64,000 nt of DNA from Zeimonas sp032027205 (lineage in GTDB: Bacteria > Pseudomonadota > Gammaproteobacteria > Burkholderiales > Burkholderiaceae_E). The position numbers were made by a program, and so were the translations under genes. The notes beneath the pieces were generated by a model that had not been told where the DNA came from, ran no database searches, and saw only the letters and a list, made by a program, of their open reading frames with translations. Positions 60,276-64,000 of this stretch are shown here, one piece after another; the first letter of the stretch is position 1; each line of letters begins with the position of its first letter. Location of the stretch: the NCBI GenBank assembly GCA_032027205.1, contig JAVSMN010000001.1:3165418-3229417 (forward strand), in the 5' to 3' direction.

Positions 60276-61319
60276 ATGGGTGCGCCCGGATCGCCGACGA
60301 GTTTTCATCGACAGATGGCCACCCAGACCAACGCGCCGTTGCCCGAGGGGCTCGAAGTCGGCGGCTATCGCATTGTAAGGAAGATCTCGAGCGGCGGATT
60401 CTCGATCGTCTATCTCGCCGAGGACGAGAGCGGCGTGCAATACGCGATCAAGGAGTACCTGCCCAGCTCGTTGGTGCAGCGCGCTGCCGGCGAGCTCGAG
60501 CCGCGCGTGGCCGAGGCGAGCGAGCCCACCTTCCTGAACGGACTGCGCTGTTTCTTCGAGGAAGGGCGCGCCCTGGCGCGCATCTTCCACCCGAACGTAG
60601 TGCGCGTGGTGAATTTCTTCCGCGCGAACGGCACCGTCTATCTGGTGATGACCTACGAGCGCGGGCGCAGCCTGCAGGAACTGGTGCTGCGTCACCGCGG
60701 TCGACAGCGCGGCCGCGCGCTCGCCGAGCGGCACGTGCTGCGCGTGTTCCACCTCGCCATGAACGGCTTGCGCGAGGTGCACGCGAATCGGCTGCTGCAC
60801 CTGGACCTGAAGCCGGCGAACGTCTATCTGCGCCTGGACGGTACGCCGCTGCTGCTCGATTTCGGCGCCGCTCGTCGGGCGCTCGACGTGCAGCCGCACA
60901 AGCTCTTTCCGATGTACACGCCGGGTTTCGCCGCGCCGGAGCTGTATCGGCGCAGCCAGCAACTCGGGCCGTGGACCGACGTCTACGGCATCGGCGCAAG
61001 CCTGTTCGGTTGCATGGCCGGACAGCCGCCGCAGCCGGCCGACCAGCGCGAGCTCGAGGACAAGGTTCCGGCGGCGCTGGACGCGATGGAGCACGCGTAC
61101 TCGCGTGCGCTGCTCGACCTGGTCGGCTGGTGCCTGAAGCTCGACGCGCTCGATCGCCCGCAAAGCGTGTTCGCGCTGCAGCGGGCGATGCGTCACATTG
61201 AGCCGCCGCCCGGCGATACCCAGCGCGTTTCGAGCACCGTCGGACGGTGGATCGACACGCTGGCAGGACGCGTGCCCGTCCGCCGGCGCGGCGACGAGAG
61301 CGTCGGCTCGCTCGGCTGA
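60276..61319 (+). CDS. Ser/Thr protein kinase (Hanks-type)
   Basis: A 347-residue cytoplasmic kinase. ATP loop ISSGGFSIVYLAED, catalytic lysine in QYAIKEYLP, catalytic loop HLDLKPANVYL (Leu where HRD normally has Arg), DFGAA, and APELYRRSQQLGPWTDVYGIGASLFGCMAG. It lacks PASTA domains and a transmembrane segment. It pairs with the PP2C phosphatase downstream. ATG at 60276 has GAGGGGAA nine bases upstream; ATG at 60315 would remove 13 residues. Such pairs beside rph and rdgB are common in betaproteobacteria; target proteins are not known here. Confidence 0.9.
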   Translation: MGAPGSPTSFHRQMATQTNAPLPEGLEVGGYRIVRKISSGGFSIVYLAEDESGVQYAIKEYLPSSLVQRAAGELEPRVAEASEPTFLNGLRCFFEEGRALARIFHPNVVRVVNFFRANGTVYLVMTYERGRSLQELVLRHRGRQRGRALAERHVLRVFHLAMNGLREVHANRLLHLDLKPANVYLRLDGTPLLLDFGAARRALDVQPHKLFPMYTPGFAAPELYRRSQQLGPWTDVYGIGASLFGCMAGQPPQPADQRELEDKVPAALDAMEHAYSRALLDLVGWCLKLDALDRPQSVFALQRAMRHIEPPPGDTQRVSSTVGRWIDTLAGRVPVRRRGDESVGSLG

Positions 61320-61332
61320 CCAGGAGCCGCCC

Positions 61333-62247
61333 GTGCGATTTTCAATCTACCAGGACAGCCTGTGCGGGGCACGCTCGACGAACCAGGACCGCATGGGCTA
61401 CTGCTTCACGCGCGACAGCCTGCTGATGGTCGTCGCCGACGGCATGGGCGGTCACCTGCACGGCGAGGTGGCCGCACATCTGGCGTTGCAGGCGGCCGCC
61501 GCGTGCTTCCAGGTCGATGCCCGGCCGTTGCTCGCCGATCCGCCCGCCTTCCTCGACCGGGCGCTGCGCCACGCGCATCACCAGATTCTGCGCTACCAGA
61601 CGCTGCACGACCTGCCCGAGGCGCCACGGACGACGATCGTCGCCTGCGTCGTGCAGCAGGATCGCGCCTGGTGGGCGCACGCCGGCGATTCGCGGCTGTA
61701 CTGGCTGCGCGGCCCACGGGTTGCCGCACGTACGCGCGACCACTCGAAAGTGCAAAGCCTGATCGATCTCGGGCAGATCGATGAGGCCGACGCCGACACG
61801 CACCCCGAGCGCAACAAGGTGCTCAACTGCCTGGGTTCGCCTTTCGAGCCCACCGTCGACATCGGCGGCGACGTGGAACTCGCGCCGGGCGACACGCTGC
61901 TGTTGTGCACCGACGGCGTGTGGTCGGCGTTGCCCGAGACCGCGCTGGTCGCGCTGCTGTCGGCCGACAGCGTGCTCGCGTCGGTGCCCTGCGTCGTGCG
62001 CGCGGCGGTCGACGAGGCGGGTGCGATGGCCGACAACGCCACGGCGCTGGCGATGACCTGGGGTGATGCAGACACGGCGGGCGGCGCGCTGCTGTCGTCC
62101 GACGACGTGCCCGACGGCGCGATCACGACGACGATCGCGGTGGGCCAGCTCGACGCCGGTTCGCCGGCCGACGTGCTCAGCGAGGACGAGATCGAGCGTA
62201 CGATCCGGGAGATTCGCGAGGCGATCTCGCGCACCGGGAACCACTGA
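61333..62247 (+). CDS. PP2C-family Ser/Thr protein phosphatase
   Basis: A 304-residue phosphatase. Metal-binding motifs are SLCGARSTNQDRMGY, VVADGMGGHLHGE, WAHAGDSRLYWLRG and CTDGVWSALPE, and ADNATALAMTW near the end. It opposes the kinase encoded 13 bases upstream. GTG start at 61333 with AGGAG six bases upstream. The last ~70 residues after the metal motifs are an acidic tail (DDVPDGAITTTIAV, EDEIERTIREIREA). Confidence 0.93.
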   Translation: MRFSIYQDSLCGARSTNQDRMGYCFTRDSLLMVVADGMGGHLHGEVAAHLALQAAAACFQVDARPLLADPPAFLDRALRHAHHQILRYQTLHDLPEAPRTTIVACVVQQDRAWWAHAGDSRLYWLRGPRVAARTRDHSKVQSLIDLGQIDEADADTHPERNKVLNCLGSPFEPTVDIGGDVELAPGDTLLLCTDGVWSALPETALVALLSADSVLASVPCVVRAAVDEAGAMADNATALAMTWGDADTAGGALLSSDDVPDGAITTTIAVGQLDAGSPADVLSEDEIERTIREIREAISRTGNH

Positions 62248-62251
62248 AGGC

Positions 62252-62974
62252 ATGTCGATACGTCCGAGCGGGCGCGCGCCCGACGCGCTGCGTCCGGTTC
62301 GTCTGGAGAGAGGATTCACCCGGCACGCGGAGGGCTCCGTGCTCGTCGCCTTCGGCGACACGCGGGTGCTGTGCACGGCCAGCGTCGAGAAGAAGGTGCC
62401 GCCGTTCCTGCGCGGAGCGGGTCGCGGCTGGCTCACGGCCGAATACGGAATGCTTCCGCGCTCCACGCACACGCGCAGCGATCGCGAAGCCGCGCGCGGC
62501 AAGCAGAGCGGCCGTACGCAGGAGATCCAGCGGCTGATCGGGCGCAGCCTGCGCGCGGTGTTCGATCTCGAGCGCCTCGGCGAGCGCACGATCACGCTCG
62601 ATTGCGACGTTCTGCAGGCCGACGGCGGCACGCGCACCGCAGCGATCACAGGCGCCTTCGTCGCCGCGCACGATGCGGTTGCGTGGCTCCTCGAGCACGG
62701 CGAGATCGACGCGAGCCCGGTGCGCGACTTCGTCGCCGCCGTTTCGGTCGGACTGTTCGAGGGCACGCCGGTGCTCGATCTCGATTACGCCGAGGATTCC
62801 TCCTGCGACACCGACTTGAACGTCGTCATGACGGGCGGGGGCGGCTTCGTCGAAGTGCAGGGTACGGCCGAGGGCGAGCCGTTCACGCGCGCGCAGATGG
62901 ATGCGCTGCTCGGCCTGGCGACCGATGGAATCGTGCGGCTCGTCGAGCTGCAGCGAAAGGCGCTCGCGTCGTGA
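62252..62974 (+). CDS. rph: Ribonuclease PH
   Basis: A 240-residue RNase PH: RPVRLERGFTRHAEGSVLVAFGDTRVLCTASVE, AEYGMLPRSTHTRSDREAARGKQSGRTQEIQRLIGRSLR, LDCDVLQADGGTRTAAITGAFVA and LDLDYAEDSSCDTDLNVVMTG. The full catalytic and phosphate-binding residues are there. It trims tRNA 3' ends by phosphorolysis. GAAGG stands only one base before the ATG, so spacing is short; some coupling to the phosphatase gene five bases upstream is likely. Confidence 0.96.
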   Translation: MSIRPSGRAPDALRPVRLERGFTRHAEGSVLVAFGDTRVLCTASVEKKVPPFLRGAGRGWLTAEYGMLPRSTHTRSDREAARGKQSGRTQEIQRLIGRSLRAVFDLERLGERTITLDCDVLQADGGTRTAAITGAFVAAHDAVAWLLEHGEIDASPVRDFVAAVSVGLFEGTPVLDLDYAEDSSCDTDLNVVMTGGGGFVEVQGTAEGEPFTRAQMDALLGLATDGIVRLVELQRKALAS

Positions 62975-62987
62975 AGGGGCGGGCGCG

Positions 62988-63623
62988 ATGAAGCTCGACC
63001 GCATCGTGCTCGCATCGGGCAACGCCGGGAAGCTCGCCGAACTCAGTGCGCTGCTAGCGCCGCTCGGCGTCGCGGTGCAGGCGCAGGCCGCGCTCGGCGT
63101 CACCGAGGCGGAGGAGCCGCACAGCACGTTCATCGAGAACGCGCTGGCGAAGGCGCGGCGCGCAAGCCGGCTCACCGGGCTGCCGGCGATCGCCGACGAT
63201 TCGGGCCTGTGCGTCAACGCGCTGGGCGGTCGGCCGGGCGTGCTCTCGGCGCGCTGGGCGTCGGCCGGCGGCAACGACAGCGTCGACACCGACCGCGCCG
63301 AGCGCGACCGCGCGAACAACGCCAGGCTCGTGCAGGAGCTCGCCGGCTGCGCGGACCGCCGCGCGCATTTCTATTGCGTGCTCGTGCTGATGCGTGCCGC
63401 CGACGACCCGCAACCGATCGTCGCCGACGCGAGTTGGGCGGGCGAAGTGATCGATGTTCCGCGCGGCGCCGGCGGTTTCGGCTACGACCCGCACCTGCTG
63501 ATTCCGTCGCTCGGCCGCACGGCGGCCGAACTCGACGCGGTTACCAAGAATCGACTCAGCCACCGCGGCCGTGCCATGCGCGCGTTGATCGAGCGCCTGC
63601 GCGAGGCCGGCGCGATCGGGTGA
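62988..63623 (+). CDS. rdgB: RdgB/HAM1: dITP/XTP pyrophosphatase
   Basis: A 211-residue HAM1 family protein: VLASGNAGKLAEL, FIENALAKARRASRLTGLPAIADDSGLCVNALGGRPGVLSARWA, and PRGAGGFGYDPHLLIPSLGRTAAEL with KNRLSHRGRAMRAL. It removes non-canonical purine nucleotides. It lies 13 bases after rph with AAGGGG upstream, and its stop overlaps the hemW start (TGATG). Confidence 0.96.
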   Translation: MKLDRIVLASGNAGKLAELSALLAPLGVAVQAQAALGVTEAEEPHSTFIENALAKARRASRLTGLPAIADDSGLCVNALGGRPGVLSARWASAGGNDSVDTDRAERDRANNARLVQELAGCADRRAHFYCVLVLMRAADDPQPIVADASWAGEVIDVPRGAGGFGYDPHLLIPSLGRTAAELDAVTKNRLSHRGRAMRALIERLREAGAIG

Positions 63624-64000
63624 TGGCGGCGGGTTCGAAAGGCCCGGGCGCCGAAACGCGCATCGGCGCGATCACGCGTCGATCGGCGGGCGACGAAAGC
63701 TCGGGCGTGCGTTCGGCGCCTCCGCTGTCGGTCTACGTTCACCTGCCGTGGTGCATCCGCAAGTGTCCGTACTGCGATTTCAACTCCCACGCTGTCCTCG
63801 AAGGCGACGAAGTGCCCGAGCGGCGCTATCTCGATGCGCTGCGCGCCGACCTCGAAGCGGCGCTGCCGCAGGTATGGGGGCGGCCGGTGCAGACGATCTT
63901 CGTCGGCGGGGGCACGCCGAGCCTGTTTTCGCCGGAGTCGATCGATGCGCTGCTGACGATGCTGCGCACGCTGCTGCCGGTCGTGCCGGGCGCCGAGATC
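63623..64000 (+). CDS. hemW: HemW radical SAM protein, N-terminal part (runs off right edge)
   Basis: The first 126 codons of a gene that continues past the window. The radical SAM cluster is CIRKCPYC (Cys44, Cys48, Cys51) after VYVHLPW, followed by FNSH and the glycine-rich SAM contact FVGGGTPSLFSPESI. This matches HemW (HemN-like, haem chaperone) rather than HemN itself. rdgB-hemW is the usual order in betaproteobacteria. The first ~35 residues before the domain are a low-complexity extension. The start overlaps the rdgB stop (TGATG). Confidence 0.93.
   Translation, partial: MAAGSKGPGAETRIGAITRRSAGDESSGVRSAPPLSVYVHLPWCIRKCPYCDFNSHAVLEGDEVPERRYLDALRADLEAALPQVWGRPVQTIFVGGGTPSLFSPESIDALLTMLRTLLPVVPGAEI

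Overview
The window is GC-rich, gene-dense DNA that reads as the chromosome of a betaproteobacterium, probably an environmental Burkholderiales-like species. Two things suggest this. One is the housekeeping order at the right end: yicC, gmk, rpoZ and spoT on the minus strand, divergent from a Ser/Thr kinase, PP2C phosphatase, rph, rdgB and hemW on the plus strand. The other is a complete XrtA (EpsH-type) exosortase and exopolysaccharide locus with PrsK/PrsR regulators. I see no tRNA, rRNA, insertion sequence or CRISPR array.

Bases 1-49,000 are mostly one exopolysaccharide/exosortase region. The left flank (1-12,371) holds the start of a GT4 glycosyltransferase that runs off the left edge, a TPR protein, an acyl carrier protein, a Wzx-type flippase, a heparinase II/III-like lyase, an unusual methyltransferase-APH fusion, a GNAT protein, and an exosortase-associated acyl ligase, PLP decarboxylase and acetyltransferase. 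Bases 12,346-24,390 form an accessory block: three sugar-transfer-type ATP-grasp proteins, a MurF-like ligase, a PP-loop ATPase with a CxxC cluster, an asparagine-synthetase homologue without the glutaminase cysteine, two polysaccharide deacetylases and two acetyltransferases. Bases 24,409-37,015 (minus) are the core xrtA operon: export lipoprotein, chain-length protein, tyrosine autokinase, outer-membrane porin, AAA ATPase, deacetylase, FemAB protein, exosortase XrtA, glycosyltransferase and amidotransferase, mostly coupled by overlapping stop/start codons. A lytic transglycosylase, a UDP-HexNAc dehydrogenase/epimerase pair, PrsT, PrsR, PrsK and the priming glycosyltransferase follow up to 48,457.

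Together these genes can prime a glycan on undecaprenyl phosphate, make a uronic-acid HexNAc precursor, extend, flip, polymerise and export the chain, trim or deacetylate it, and sort PEP-CTERM proteins. The accessory ligases suggest that the glycan or a precursor carries amide-linked amino-acid or acyl groups; that is inference. No PEP-CTERM substrate is encoded in the window.

Bases 48,658-64,000 are mainly housekeeping: mtfA, relA (HD hydrolase site degenerate), mogA, a shortened yjgA, pmbA, a repeat-rich coiled-coil membrane protein, a small hypothetical protein, greB, spoT, rpoZ, gmk, yicC, the kinase/phosphatase pair, rph, rdgB and the start of hemW.
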